A stretch of DNA of 64,000 bases from Streptomyces canus. Lineage in GTDB: Bacteria > Actinomycetota > Actinomycetes > Streptomycetales > Streptomycetaceae. This document shows positions 28,051 through 36,543 of the stretch, one piece after another. The notes under the pieces are model-generated. The model did no database searches, was not told the DNA's origin, and saw only the letters and a program-made list of their open reading frames with translations. Position 1 is the first letter of the stretch; each line of letters begins with the position of its first letter. The position numbers and the translations under genes are program-made. The DNA lies in NCBI RefSeq assembly GCF_030815415.1, contig NZ_JAUSWW010000001.1:620001-684000 (forward strand), read 5' to 3'.

Positions 28051-29241
28051 GTGCCCGAGATCTGGGCCGGAGTGGACATCGGCAAGGAACATCACCACTG
28101 CGTGGTGATCGACGCCCAGGGCAAGCGACTGCTGTCGCGTCGGATTCCGAACGACGAGGCTGAACTGCTCCAGCTCATCGCTGACGTACTGGAGCTGTCG
28201 CGGGATGTGCTGTGGGCGGTGGACATCAACCACGGCGGGGCCGCGCTCCTGCTCGGTCTGCTGGTCAGCCACGACCAGCGCATCACCTACATCACCGGCC
28301 TAGCCATCCACCGCGCCTCGGCCGGCTACCGAGGCCAGGCCAAGACCGACGCGAAGGACGCCTTCGTCATCGCCGACCAGGCGCGCATGCGCACCGACCT
28401 CGGTGTCCTGCGGCCCGGCGACGAAATATCGGTCGACCTGCGCACTCTGGTTACCCGCCGCACCGATTTGGTCTGCGACCGGACCCGGCAGATTAACCGG
28501 CTGCGCGCCCAACTCCTGGAAATCTTCCCTGCGTTGGAACGCGCATTGGACTTGACGAAGAAGGGGCCGGTCCTGTTGTTGACCGGTTACCAGACCCCGG
28601 CCGCGATCCGTCGCGCTGGTGCTTCCCGGATCGCGACGTGGCTGAAGAACCGCAAGGTCCGCAACAGCGCGGCCCTGGCCCGGACCGTCGTGGAGGCCGC
28701 CGAGGCCCAGTTCACCGCACTGCCCGGCCAGAAACTCGCGGCCATCATGGTGGCCCGTCTGGCGAAGGGGGTGATGGCCCTCGATGAGGAGATCGCCGAG
28801 CTCGAAGCCCTGATCGAGGCCCGGTTTCTCGAGCACCCGCACGCCGAGGTGATCCAGAGCCTGCCCGGCATGGGCACCATGCTGAGCGCGGAGTTCCTCG
28901 CTGCGACCGGTGGCGACATGGATACCTTCGGCACGGCCGACCGCCTGGCCGGCTACGCCGGCCTCGCACCCGTCCCCCGCGACTCCGGACGCGTCAGCGG
29001 CAACCTCCACCGTCCACGCCGCTACCACCGCGGCCTGCTCCGCGCCTTCTACCTCTCGGCCTTCGCCAGCCTGCGGAACTGTCCGGCCTCGAAGCAGTTT
29101 TACGAGCGCAAGCGGGCCGAGGGCAAGGGGCACAAGCAGGCGCTGCTGGCGCTCGCCCGTCGCCGGGCCAACGTCCTGTGGGCCATGATTCGCGACGGAG
29201 CGTGCTACCAAGCCACACCACCAGTCACGGCAGCGGCTTGA
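28051..29241 (+). mobile_element. IS110-family transposase (apparently intact)
   Basis: A 396-residue recombinase. The N-terminal DEDD RuvC-like domain starts EIWAGVDIGKEHHHCVVIDA, continues WAVDINHGGAAL and KTDAKDAFVIADQARM; a helical linker follows, then the C-terminal Tnp20 domain with LPGMGTMLSAEFLAATGG and the serine-containing SGRVSGNLHRPRRYHRGLL. GTG 28051 is chosen for the GGAGGTGGCT upstream; an ATG at 27964 would extend into the noncoding region. It looks full-length for the IS110 group. The right end is short, and an ISAs1 scrap starts about 50 nt later. Confidence 0.93.
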
Positions 29242-29289
29242 CAACGTCATTGGGAAGTTCTCTACGCCCCGTGATCCGAGTGGAAGACC

Positions 29290-29565
29290 GTGCCTGTCAA
29301 CGCATCATCGCCGATCCCGCCTGCCCTTGACCAACTGCGCGAGAATCCGCAGGCCGGACCCGAGGAGGCCCCGGGCCTGCTGGAGCGGCTGGCCGAGGTG
29401 CCGGACCCGCGTGATCCACGCGGGGTGCGCCACCACTTGACGGTCGTGCTCGCACTCACCGCGTGCGCGGTGCTGGCTGGGGCGACATCGCTGCTGGCGG
29501 TCGGCGAGTGGATCACCGACGCCCCGGACCAGACCGGACGCGCTGACGTCGCACGGTATCCGTAA
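29290..29565 (+). mobile_element. ISAs1-family transposase N-terminal remnant
   Basis: 91 residues from a start with no full gene after it: LLERLAEVPDPRDPRGVRHH then TVVLALTACAVLAGATSLLA and VGEWITDAPDQ, the N-terminal domain of ISAs1 (H-repeat) transposases. It is cut after ~75 residues, where the shared promoter module begins. Confidence 0.8.
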
Positions 29566-29612
29566 CCTTCGGGCAGGACTACGCTGTGGGGTGAGGCCCC
29601 AGTCCCCGGTAT
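29555..29612 (+). promoter_or_regulatory. Copy of the shared promoter module before the membrane/ANTAR/PRC operon
   Basis: ATCCGTAACCTTCGGGCAGG then ACTACGCTGTGGGGTGAGGC: a TACGCT -10-like element with TCCGT 16 nt upstream. The whole stretch aligns with the module on the minus strand at 40,636-40,695, upstream of the paralogous operon. Confidence 0.6.
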
Positions 29613-29644
29613 CGAAGCTGTGTTCCGCTCCCGGGAAGGCCCCT

Positions 29645-29923
29645 GTGTTCCTCCTGCTGCTCATCGTCATCGCGGTCCTGTTCGGCTTCGGCTTCCTCAA
29701 TCCCATCTGGTGGGTGGCCGGGGCCGTGCTGGTCTACGGCGTCACCCGCCACGCCCGCGATCGCGGCGGAGGACGGACCCGTAACGGCGGTGCCGAGCTC
29801 GGGGACTACCGGGAGTACCGGGAGCGCCGGGATCGCAGGGAACGCTGGGACCGGCGTTACAGCCGCCAAAACCGTGCGCGTCGGCGGCGCGAGGATCGCC
29901 GGGACCACGAACACCACGGGTGA
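29645..29923 (+). CDS. Small membrane protein with Arg/Asp/Tyr-rich tail (paralogue of 40,322-40,600)
   Basis: A 92-residue protein: one or two helices (FLLLLIVIAVLFGFGFLNPI and WWVAGAVLVYGVT), then a highly charged tail with repeated D/E-Y-R and R-R-D units (ELGDYREYRERRDRRERWDR). GTG 29645 has GGAAGG upstream. It is first in a three-gene unit with an ANTAR and a PRC-barrel gene. Its paralogue at 40.3-40.6 kb has exactly the same length and gene order. No named family; the tail may bind RNA or acidic partners at the membrane. Confidence 0.8.
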   Translation: MFLLLLIVIAVLFGFGFLNPIWWVAGAVLVYGVTRHARDRGGGRTRNGGAELGDYREYRERRDRRERWDRRYSRQNRARRRREDRRDHEHHG

Positions 29924-30006
29924 CCCTTGAAGTGGACCGGCAGCCACGGCTTCGGGGACGACTCACGCCAGGCCGGATACGGCCTAATCGCCAAGAGGTG
30001 CATGCC

Positions 30007-30411
30007 ATGCAACGCACGACCGTGATCCAACAGGAGCGGTGGGAACTACGGGCCGAGGCCACATGGGGCAACGCACCCGCACAGCAGGATGTCGTCGCAC
30101 TGCGCGCCGAGAACAATCAGCTGCGGCGGGCGCTGGCCAGCCGCGCGGTCATCGACCAGGCCCGCGGCATGATGATGATCCTCACCCCCTGCCACCGCGG
30201 AGCGGCCAGGAAGCTGCTGGTGGATGTCTCCCGGCAATGCGACGCCCGCCTTCCGGAGGTGGCCGCGGCACTGGTCGCCGCCTGGGAGGGCAAGGCGCTC
30301 CCAGAACACCTGCAGAAGGCGATGCGTCGTACGGTGCGGCGCTTTAACGCGGATACCCAGGGGTGCGACTCACGGCCGTCGAGCGGGTCGTCCAGGAGGA
30401 AGAGGCCGTGA
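30007..30411 (+). CDS. Stand-alone ANTAR-domain protein
   Basis: A 134-residue protein with a short variable N-terminus, a coiled stretch (DVVALRAENNQLRRALASRA) and an ANTAR RNA-binding domain (VIDQARGMMMILTPCHRGAA; LLVDVSRQCDARLPEVAAAL). ANTAR proteins bind paired hexaloop hairpins in nascent RNA and prevent termination. No sensor domain is fused, so partner proteins may give the signal. ATG 30007 has AGAGG upstream; ATG 30002 is out of frame. Its TGA overlaps the GTG of the PRC-barrel gene by 4 nt. Paralogue at 39,837-40,238. Confidence 0.88.
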   Translation: MQRTTVIQQERWELRAEATWGNAPAQQDVVALRAENNQLRRALASRAVIDQARGMMMILTPCHRGAARKLLVDVSRQCDARLPEVAAALVAAWEGKALPEHLQKAMRRTVRRFNADTQGCDSRPSSGSSRRKRP

Positions 30412-30764
30412 TTCACGCAGCCGATGTCCGGGAATGGCGTAATCGCGACGTCGTCGACACCGAGTCGCACAAGATCGGTGTCCTGGAGGCCGTGTATGTG
30501 GACACCACCACCGACGAGCCGGCCATGGCCACGGTACGAACCGGACTGCCGACCCGGCACCGGCTGGTCTTCGTCCCCCTCGATGACGCGATCGCCGGGC
30601 CCGACTATCTCAAAGTCGGCTATGTCAGGAAGCTGGTGAAGCAGGCCCCTTCGATCGGCACCGACGACGTCCTGCCCGCCGAGCAGGAGGAAGCGATCTT
30701 CAAGCACTACGGACTGCCGTACGAGCCCGGTACGGCCGGCGAACGGCAACTGGCGCGCCGCTGA
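30408..30764 (+). CDS. PRC-barrel domain protein
   Basis: A 118-residue PRC-barrel protein: AADVREWRNRDVVDTESHKI then GVLEAVYVDTTTDEPAMATV, RLVFVPLDDAIAGPDYLKVG and YVRKLVKQAPSI, ending with a YEPGTAGERQLARR tail. GTG 30408 follows AGGAGGAAGAGG and overlaps the ANTAR stop. PRC barrels bind RNA-processing or photosystem partners in other systems; here the pairing with ANTAR points to an RNA- or membrane-linked stress role. A copy with a deleted centre is at 39,711-39,840. Confidence 0.9.
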   Translation: MIHAADVREWRNRDVVDTESHKIGVLEAVYVDTTTDEPAMATVRTGLPTRHRLVFVPLDDAIAGPDYLKVGYVRKLVKQAPSIGTDDVLPAEQEEAIFKHYGLPYEPGTAGERQLARR

Positions 30765-30849
30765 CCAAGACTGCCCGGTGTGGTAGGCACCGTGCACCAG
30801 GTGGCCGCGCCCGGTGAAGAACGGCGACTGCTGAGAGCTGTGCCTGCAG

Positions 30850-30990
30850 CAGAGGCGAGACCTTACCGACGGAGGCTCCCGAACTACGCGCCAGGAACGA
30901 GTAGTTGGGACGGGCCCGGGCCGGCCGGGCGGTGATCGACCATGCACGCGGCATGGTGATGGCCCTGGCACCCCGTCCCAGCGACCGGGG
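30850..30990 (+). pseudogene. ANTAR-domain remnant following the PRC-barrel gene
   Basis: Reads ETLPTEAPELRARNE, a stop, then LGRARAGRAVIDHARGMVMA with LAPRPSDR, homologous to the decayed ANTAR at 39.3-39.6 kb. The preceding ~60 nt (GGCACCGTGCACCAG, GCTGTGCCTGCAGC) also align between the two copies. Truncated after about 40 residues. Confidence 0.65.
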
Positions 30991-31119
30991 CGAACATCGC
31001 GGCACTGATCCTGTGCATCGTCCTCTACCTGTTCGACGCCAACACCGCATCCAGCACGGTCTCCTGAACCCACGACGTTGCGGACTGGCTCTCGGGCTGT
31101 CGCACAAGCGGGCGGGGAT

Positions 31120-31610
31120 CAGCCATGGGCATGTGATGTGTCGGCGTCGGAGTCCGCGTCTCCGCAGCAGGCGCAGTGGGAGCGCGCCCGGAGTGCCAGC
31201 CATGGTGGCCGCGGCGAGGTCAGCCGCTGGGACGCCTGGGACTCTCCCGTCGGCGGCGACGCCCCGGACCCAGCGCTCACGTTCGGCCTCGGCCTGCTTG
31301 GACATGGAGCGCATCACCGACTCCGAAAGGGCGATGTCCTTGATCTCGACCCGCTTCACGCGCAGTCCCCACGGCTCCCCGGTGCGGCGGCCATCACCTT
31401 CTTGAGCTCCGCGTTGATGTGGTCGCAGTCGGACAGGAGCGTGCCCAGATCCGCCCTGCCGATGACGGCACGAAGCGAGGTCTGGGCGGATCTGAGGGAG
31501 GGCACCGCGGTAGTCCCGCACGTTCACCAGGGTCTTGACCGGGCCGATGCCCGGGAAGCAGGCCACCGCATCGACCGTGCACGTCAGGTTGCCGGCACGG
31601 GGTACCGGGT
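31120..31610 (-). pseudogene. Second slipin/SPFH sequence, decayed
   Basis: In pieces the minus strand reads DAVACFPGIGPVKTLVNVRD, EPWGLRVKRVEIKDIALSES, VMRSMSKQAEAERERWVRG and AAATMAGTPGALPLRLL. This is the SPFH core and coiled coil of a slipin, with at least three frame changes. It is related to but distinct from the intact gene at 10.3 kb. Confidence 0.75.
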
Positions 31611-31673
31611 CTGTTGTCCGTGGCGCGGCCGGGTTCCCGGGCTGCTGTTGAGGCTCTGCTGTATCGGCCCGGC

Positions 31674-32174
31674 TCAGCCGGGCGAACTCTGCGGCACGTC
31701 GCTCCGATCGGCCCGGGCGATGCCGGTGGCGGCCAGGATCCGCTCGGCCGAGGCGGCGTTGTCGTCCTGTACGGCCATGACCATCGCAGCGTGCGCGGGG
31801 CCGATACCGGTCCCCGACGGGATCACAAGGAACAGGAAGTGATCCTGGTCGCCACGAGTGACGATCATGGTGTTGTCGCCCACGGCGGACCAGTCGATGC
31901 GCACCATGTGCCCGTCGACGAACAGATGACCTGGGGACCCGTCCCAGTCGCCCGCGTCGAGGCCCACGCGGGCGAGGGGACCCAGACGAGCCGTTAGCGC
32001 GGTGAGGAGACCCGACAGCTCGCTCGTGAGGTCGCGGGTCCGCGGCCACCACGCTCCGTCGAAGGTCCCTGTGCGCCTGGCTGTCGTCTCCATCCGCAGG
32101 ACCGCGGTGCCGGGAAGCACCGGCTCACTGCTGGTGTCCGCCAGAAGCCTGACGGGGTGCGTGGCGGGGAGCAT
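31674..32174 (-). CDS. DUF5994-family protein
   Basis: A 166-residue protein matching the actinobacterial DUF5994 pattern: RMETTARRTGTFDGAWWPRT, LTSELSGLLTALTARLGPLA, VGLDAGDWDGSPGHLFVDGH, VRIDWSAVGDNTMIVTRG. No catalytic motif; function unknown, but relatives often occur beside ANTAR and stress genes. ATG 32174 has GGGAAGTGAG upstream and lies 6 nt after the small membrane-protein gene, so both are probably in one operon. Confidence 0.8.
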   Translation of the reverse strand: MLPATHPVRLLADTSSEPVLPGTAVLRMETTARRTGTFDGAWWPRTRDLTSELSGLLTALTARLGPLARVGLDAGDWDGSPGHLFVDGHMVRIDWSAVGDNTMIVTRGDQDHFLFLVIPSGTGIGPAHAAMVMAVQDDNAASAERILAATGIARADRSDVPQSSPG

Positions 32175-32180
32175 GGCTAC

Positions 32181-32438
32181 TCACTTCCCCGCCGTCCGGG
32201 TCCGGCGATGCGGCCGGAGCCTTCCACGTCCCCCGTCGCGGCGATGGCCGGCGCCGCTCCCGGCACGACCGCGAGGCTTCTGCGGGGCCGACGGCGCCGG
32301 CCCCCGGACAGTCGACCGGGAGCGGCCGTAAGGGAAAACGGCGATGCGCTCGTCGTGCTGGGTGTTGAGCCGATGGATCAGGAGCACACCCACGGCGACC
32401 ATCGCCAGGAGCATCACCGCGGTCACGAAGGTCTCCAT
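32181..32438 (-). CDS. Small membrane protein with basic tail
   Basis: An 85-residue protein: one membrane helix (TFVTAVMLLAMVAVGVLLIH) followed by RLNTQHDERIAVFPYGRSRS and a long Arg/Gly/Pro-rich tail. GAGGGCGCC precedes ATG 32438. The HDERI..F.YG segment recurs in small Streptomyces membrane proteins next to DUF5994 genes. Middle gene of a three-gene unit. Confidence 0.7.
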   Translation of the reverse strand: METFVTAVMLLAMVAVGVLLIHRLNTQHDERIAVFPYGRSRSTVRGPAPSAPQKPRGRAGSGAGHRRDGGRGRLRPHRRTRTAGK

Positions 32439-32445
32439 GGCGCCC

Positions 32446-32847
32446 TCACATCCCCTGTGCCGGATGCGGTGCCGGCAGGGTGACTGCCGGGATGCCGAGT
32501 ATCGGAGCGGTGACTGCCGGGATCCGTGGACGTGAGATCGGACCGGGGGCCTCACGGCCTCCTTCGGCGTCCCAGACGGCGTCCACGGCCCGGTTGATAC
32601 CGGACACGGTGCGCAGGCGCGCAGCCTCGTCCATCAATCGGCCCGTGGGCGACATGCGCAGTGGGGCGCTGGCGGCAGCCATCAACCAGGCTGCCGAGAC
32701 GGGAGTCCTCTGCGGGTCGAACACGGCAGTCGATGAGGCGCCGTCCGGCAAAACCGGAGCCGAACCGGTGAGAGCCGACGGCATGCGGATAAACGGAGAA
32801 GGGGGCCGGCCTTCGAGGGCCGACGCGTACGAAACGGTCGCAGTCAT
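32446..32847 (-). CDS. Hypothetical protein, first gene of the DUF5994 unit
   Basis: A 133-residue soluble protein (SALTGSAPVLPDGASSTAVF; AAWLMAAASAPLRMSPTGRL; DEAARLRTVSGINRAVDAVW) with no recognised family. ATG 32847 is preceded by only a weak AGGG. The stop is 7 nt before the next start, which supports co-transcription. A possible -10 GGGTAT, of SigB-like appearance, lies about 90 nt upstream. Confidence 0.55.
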   Translation of the reverse strand: MTATVSYASALEGRPPSPFIRMPSALTGSAPVLPDGASSTAVFDPQRTPVSAAWLMAAASAPLRMSPTGRLMDEAARLRTVSGINRAVDAVWDAEGGREAPGPISRPRIPAVTAPILGIPAVTLPAPHPAQGM

Positions 32848-32933
32848 AATGCGAACCCTGCTCCGGGTCGGTCGGACCGGCCCGACGTGATCAATCGCCG
32901 AAAACGACACAAGCATGGCGGCCGGTGCACGAA

Positions 32934-32960
32934 ATACCCTCGGTAACACCAGGCTACTCC
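32934..32960 (-). promoter_or_regulatory. Possible SigB-like promoter before the DUF5994 unit
   Basis: On the minus strand GTGTTACCGAGGGTATTTCG contains GGGTAT, the -10 favoured by Streptomyces SigB-group factors (GNNT-N14-16-GGGTAY). The -35 part is too degenerate to be sure. Confidence 0.3.
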
Positions 32961-33160
32961 TCCAGCCCGCCGTACGCGTCGACCGGTCCGAAACGGCCCG
33001 TGGACGAACAGATCCGGCGGACCGTTCCACGGACGCGATCCATGCGAGTGTGAGGAGTGCACAGGCCGCCGCCGAACACCCGGCCACCGATCGACTGTCG
33101 CGGTCGGCCGTCTGTGACAGTGAGGAGCGCGCCATAGGCGCGAACACGGCCGAGACCGCG

Positions 33161-33346
33161 TTACCCGACACCCTTCAAGAGCTGACAGACCATCTGACGG
33201 TCACTACGCCGGCCTGCTGACGCCCGCAGTCGTGCGGGCGTGTGGTGCAGGACTGCTACCAGCCGCTCAGCAACCGCGGTGTCCAGGATGGCGTAACGAC
33301 GCACCGCGGCGATCCGCCGCGTCTCCTGCTCCGGAGACAGCTCCAC
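33161..33346 (-). pseudogene. GAF-protein N-terminal scrap
   Basis: A good ribosome site (GGAGGAGCG) and GTG 33346 open into ELSPEQETRRIAAVRRYAIL-DT, the usual N-terminus of GAF/phosphatase signalling proteins. The next residues are unrelated and the frame stops after 61 codons. Confidence 0.55.
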
Positions 33347-33393
33347 CGCTCCTCCACGCCTCGGTACGCGTCGTGTCCGGCCGGTGCGGACGG

Positions 33394-34044
33394 CTATTCG
33401 GGCCGTTGGGTCCGGTCGTTGTGAGCGAGGCCGTCCGGATGATTCTCCGTGCGCTCTCCGAGAGGAAGAACCAGTACCCGCAGGGCCGTTGGGCCGGGCA
33501 GGCGGTGGATCCGCCCCGCCTCCTGCCACCCCCGGTCCTTGAGGGCGGCACAGGTAGTACGGGCGGCCTGATACACCAAGGTCACGCCGAGCGAGGAGTG
33601 ATGATCGGCGAGCAGACGCTCCTGGAGCCGGCGGGCGAGCCCGTGGGCGTGCTGGTGCGGATGGACGACGGTTTCGAGGATCGCGAAGACATGCCCGGAC
33701 GCGGTCAGTTGCTCCAGGTTCTGCGGCATCGGCCCGTCGAACCCCTCCCACCAGGAGCCGTCGCGCGGCACGGGGATTCCTGAGACGCAGCCGGTCAAGC
33801 CCTCCGCCTCGGCGACCAGCATGTCGAACCCCGGCAGTTGCACGTCGCGCTCCAGCCGGTGCAGGAACTCCTGCCGGCCGCGGAACTCCTCGCCGGGCGG
33901 GGTGGCGGACGACTCCACGTACAGATCCGCCAGGTTCTCCCGCATCCCCTCGGCCTGCCAGCGGTTCAGCCGGCGCAGCCGCACCGAGTCCAGGAAGGGA
34001 CGCTCTGAGCCTTCGGGGTCGTGCGGATGCCGCGGGCTGCTCAT
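33394..34044 (-). CDS. GNAT-like acetyltransferase (paralogue of 36,540-37,205)
   Basis: A 216-residue protein with a GNAT-type core: LAEAEGLTGCVSG-like strands (MLVAEAEGLTGCVSGIPVPR), GHVFAILETVVHPHQHAHGL, ARRLQERLLADHHSSLGVTL. The acetyl-CoA loop is atypical (HPHQHAHGLARRL in place of Q/R-x-x-G-x-G). About half the residues match the plus-strand paralogue in the STAS operon. ATG 34044 is preceded by GAGGCGCC. The promoter module copy lies ~75 nt upstream. It could acetylate a small molecule or a protein; unknown. Confidence 0.75.
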   Translation of the reverse strand: MSSPRHPHDPEGSERPFLDSVRLRRLNRWQAEGMRENLADLYVESSATPPGEEFRGRQEFLHRLERDVQLPGFDMLVAEAEGLTGCVSGIPVPRDGSWWEGFDGPMPQNLEQLTASGHVFAILETVVHPHQHAHGLARRLQERLLADHHSSLGVTLVYQAARTTCAALKDRGWQEAGRIHRLPGPTALRVLVLPLGERTENHPDGLAHNDRTQRPE

Positions 34045-34109
34045 GGGGCGCCTCGGTTCAAAAGACCAGGAGATGTACGGGAGTGCCATCGTGACCGACG
34101 GATGGCGCG

Positions 34110-34185
34110 GCGCCTGGGTCCGGGACGTCTGTACAGCAGCATAGCCCCGGATCAGCACCGCGCCGGGGCCCGTTGGGGGCACGGG
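34110..34185 (-). promoter_or_regulatory. Copy of the shared promoter module before the GNAT gene
   Basis: The minus strand reads GGGGCTATGCTGCTGTACAG then ACGTCCCGGACCCAGGCG, nearly the same as the plus-strand copy at 35,850 over 40 nt. A short hairpin (GCCATC ... GATGGC) follows in the leader. Confidence 0.65.
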
Positions 34186-34706
34186 GCAACTGGGGCGCGG
34201 GTAGCTGGACGACGAGTGTGCCGACCGGGTGTCGCCGCTCACGCCGTCTGCCCCGTACGCCCTTCGTGGGCAGCCGAGGTCGTGCCGCGGCGGAAGCCTG
34301 TTGAAAAACGGGCTGTCCGGGAGGCCGTCCGCGGGGCTTCAGACGCGCGTCCGGGCGCATGGGTGGCGCTGCGAACGGCCCTGTTCCGCTTCGCCGGTAT
34401 CTGCTCTAGGCTCCACGCTGGGAAGACGGCACCGCAACCGTGTCAGGTACCGGCAGTTCTTCCCCTCCAGGCTCCCTGCCCCCGAGTCGGAATATCGAGG
34501 CCCGGCCGGAGCCGCATCGGTGCAGTGCGCGGCTCCAGCCTCCGTCCTCCCGGCATTTTCCAGACGGGGTGTTCCCACCAGTCCCGCCGCCGCGGAGGTC
34601 AGCGCGGGGACACGGTGGAGGGGGGCCTCCCATCCTCGCGCCCCGTACGGCCGCCGCCGCGGTGCGGCGGCGGCCGTACGGACCGCGAACCCCGATGCGG
34701 GGGCCG
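34186..34706. other. Intergenic stretch without a supported gene
   Basis: Between the GNAT promoter and the copied GAF-ANTAR end. Open frames are present on both strands, but none shows a family, start signal and codon pattern together. A -10-like CTAGGCT lies near 34,408. Confidence 0.45.
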
Positions 34707-34985
34707 GGTCAGGACCCCAGGCCGGGGAAGGGTTCGGAGTCGTCGATGAAGGCGCGGGCAAGGTCAGAGAGGCGGCGGTTGTGGGCGCGGGCGTAACCAC
34801 GCAGCGCGGTGAACGCCCGTTCCATGTCGATGCCCTGGCGTTCGGCGAGTTTGCCCTTGGCCTGTTCGATCAGTACGCGGCTGTTCAGTGCGGTCTGCAG
34901 CTGCTCGTTGAGGACGTTGCTGCGCTGGGCGGTGCGTTGTTGCAGGAGGCTGATGGTGGCAACGTCGGCCAGGGTCTGGGCGACG
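34707..34985 (-). repeat. Near-identical inverted copy of the 3' end of the GAF-ANTAR gene at 38.5-38.8 kb
   Basis: About 279 nt match 38482-38760 with only about two or three differences, in opposite orientation. The copy encodes the ANTAR domain through its stop (ADVATISLLQQRTAQRSNVL ... DDSEPFPGLGS) but has no GAF part; upstream sequence is unrelated. The identity is far higher than among the other paralogues here, so this duplication or conversion is recent. Confidence 0.9.
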
Positions 34986-35330
34986 TCCGGGGAACCCGGC
35001 GAGCAGCAGCGCAGCTACCCGGTTCACATGTGGGGCGGGGCGTCCACCGACAAGGGTGGATGCTCGCATTCGTGGCCGCCGCACTCTATCCGCATCACCG
35101 AGACGTCGACCGAGGTGATCTTCAGCCCGACGAACCTCCTGCTTACCGGGCTTGCTTTCCTCGCTGTGCACTCGGCCGGCGTGGGGTCCGGCTCGTCCAC
35201 CCGAAGAAGCGGGCGTCGGCGCTGAGGACGTGATGCGCTCCGTCCGTGCCGGCGATCCGAACAGGGAGCGAGCCGGATTGCCCATCAGCGGAGCCGAGTT
35301 GCGCCCGGATCAGGGCGATCGCCGCCTCGG
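34986..35330. other. Degenerate stretch between the copied ANTAR end and the Asp23 remnant
   Basis: On the minus strand there are pieces such as GLKITSVDVSVMRIECGGHE and GQSLTEAAIALIRAQLGS, with no family I can name. Probably decayed coding DNA. Confidence 0.4.
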
Positions 35331-35339
35331 TCAGTGACT

Positions 35340-35770
35340 GTCCCGATACCGCGAAGGATCGATGAGGCGGAGCCCTTGCCCCTGCCCGCCGCGCGACGAA
35401 GCACGCGATCCTCGCTGGTCTGCGGCGATGCCGGTGACCAGCGATGCTCACCCCGTATTCGACGACGACTTGGAGGCCGATCGCGATCTGCTTCTCACCG
35501 GCCTTGGCCTTGACACCGCACCCTGCGCTGGCCTCGCCCGGGACCCGGTCGCGCACCGCGCCCATGGTCCGAGTGAACCCGCCGCCCAGTGCGTGGATTC
35601 CGGGGACCTTCCGTGCGGCGATCCTGGCGACCTTCTCCACCACCCCGTCCGCGATGGTCGCCCGGCCCCGGGTCCCCGGCGGTCCCTGAGGCCCGGAGCA
35701 TCGTGCCCACGGCAATGCTCGGCTCACCGGGATCGGGCTTCTGCAGAGTTGAGCCGTTCGGCTCCGTCAC
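35340..35770 (-). pseudogene. Asp23/Gls24-family envelope-stress protein, frameshifted and truncated
   Basis: From GTG 35770 (AGGAGG upstream) the N-terminus VTEPNGSTLQKPDPGEPSIA leads, after a frameshift near 35,690, to RGRATIADGVVEKVARIAAR, KVPGIHALGGGFTRTMGAVR and AIGLQVVVEYGVSIA. Normal members continue with a helix and a final strand (ADVA..VR..V...VE...GL.V.EVN); here that end is lost. Non-functional as it stands. Confidence 0.75.
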
Positions 35771-35820
35771 ACGAAGCCACCTCCTCAGGACCTTTGGCGC
35801 CGCCCGCATCCTGGGACTGG

Positions 35821-36110
35821 CGGCTTCGGGCCGTCTGCCGCATGAGGTTGGGGACTATGCTGCTGTACGGACGTCCCAGACCCCGGCGGCTTGTCGTTGC
35901 TCGATACCGATGGCTGTGGGGAGCGGATCTTTTGTCCGTCACCCGGCGCATCCCTGGAGGGAACTGGGTAGGTCCGCTGTCCTGTTCGCACAGGCTGCAG
36001 GCCCGGCCGATGCTTCGCCTCCACCGAACGTACGCCGCTGCCAGGAGCGCGCCAGGAAGGCCGGCAATGCCGGCGTCACCGCGTGCGCTGCCCAATGGTC
36101 TTGTGAACCG
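35821..36110 (+). promoter_or_regulatory. Shared promoter module plus long structured leader of the STAS operon (copy 2)
   Basis: GGGGACTATGCTGCTGTACG then GACGTCCCAGACCCCGGCGG, followed by ~230 nt before the STAS start. It aligns with 12,410-12,625 on the other strand. The stem TCCC-TGGA-GGGA (35,951-35,962) corresponds to ATCCT-TGAA-AGGAT in copy 1, and CCTGT-TCGC-ACAGG follows. A start, operator or RNA-binding (ANTAR) role is possible. Confidence 0.6.
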
Positions 36111-36117
36111 AGGCGTC

Positions 36118-36543
36118 ATGCCCTTCCCACAGCTCACCGTCTACCGCCGTGATCGACAAAACCGGGCGCTGATCACCCTGGCCGGTGAAATCGACCTGGA
36201 ATCGGCCCTGCTGGTGCGCACTTCACTGGCGCGGTGCCTGCACGACGGCATCCGCACTGTCGATGTCGACCTGACCCCCGTCACCTTCTGCGACTGCAGT
36301 GGCCTCAACGTCTTCCTGGACGCCGCGCAGAAGACCGCCGAGGCCGGCGGAACCCTGCGACTGCACCACCCGCCACCGATACTGGGCCGGATACTCGACC
36401 TCACCGACTGCGGGTTCCTGCTCCTTGGCCCGCCGCTCGGGAATCTGGCACCTCGTCTCGGGGATGTCCCGGTCCCGACCGCCCAAGCCCCGCCGTACCG
36501 GCCCGTTCCCCTGGCCTCCGTCCTCTCAGGTGATGCGCGGTGA
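36118..36543 (+). CDS. STAS-domain anti-anti-sigma factor
   Basis: A 141-residue SpoIIAA-like protein: NRALITLAGEIDLESALLVR, VDVDLTPVTFCDCSGLNVFL, QKTAEAGGTLRLHHPPPILG. The phosphorylatable Ser is in DCSGLN. Such proteins release sigma factors by binding anti-sigma kinases; no kinase gene is adjacent. ATG 36118 has GAGG five to six bases upstream. Its TGA overlaps the next GTG by 4 nt, tying it to the GNAT and two GAF-ANTAR genes. Confidence 0.92.
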   Translation: MPFPQLTVYRRDRQNRALITLAGEIDLESALLVRTSLARCLHDGIRTVDVDLTPVTFCDCSGLNVFLDAAQKTAEAGGTLRLHHPPPILGRILDLTDCGFLLLGPPLGNLAPRLGDVPVPTAQAPPYRPVPLASVLSGDAR

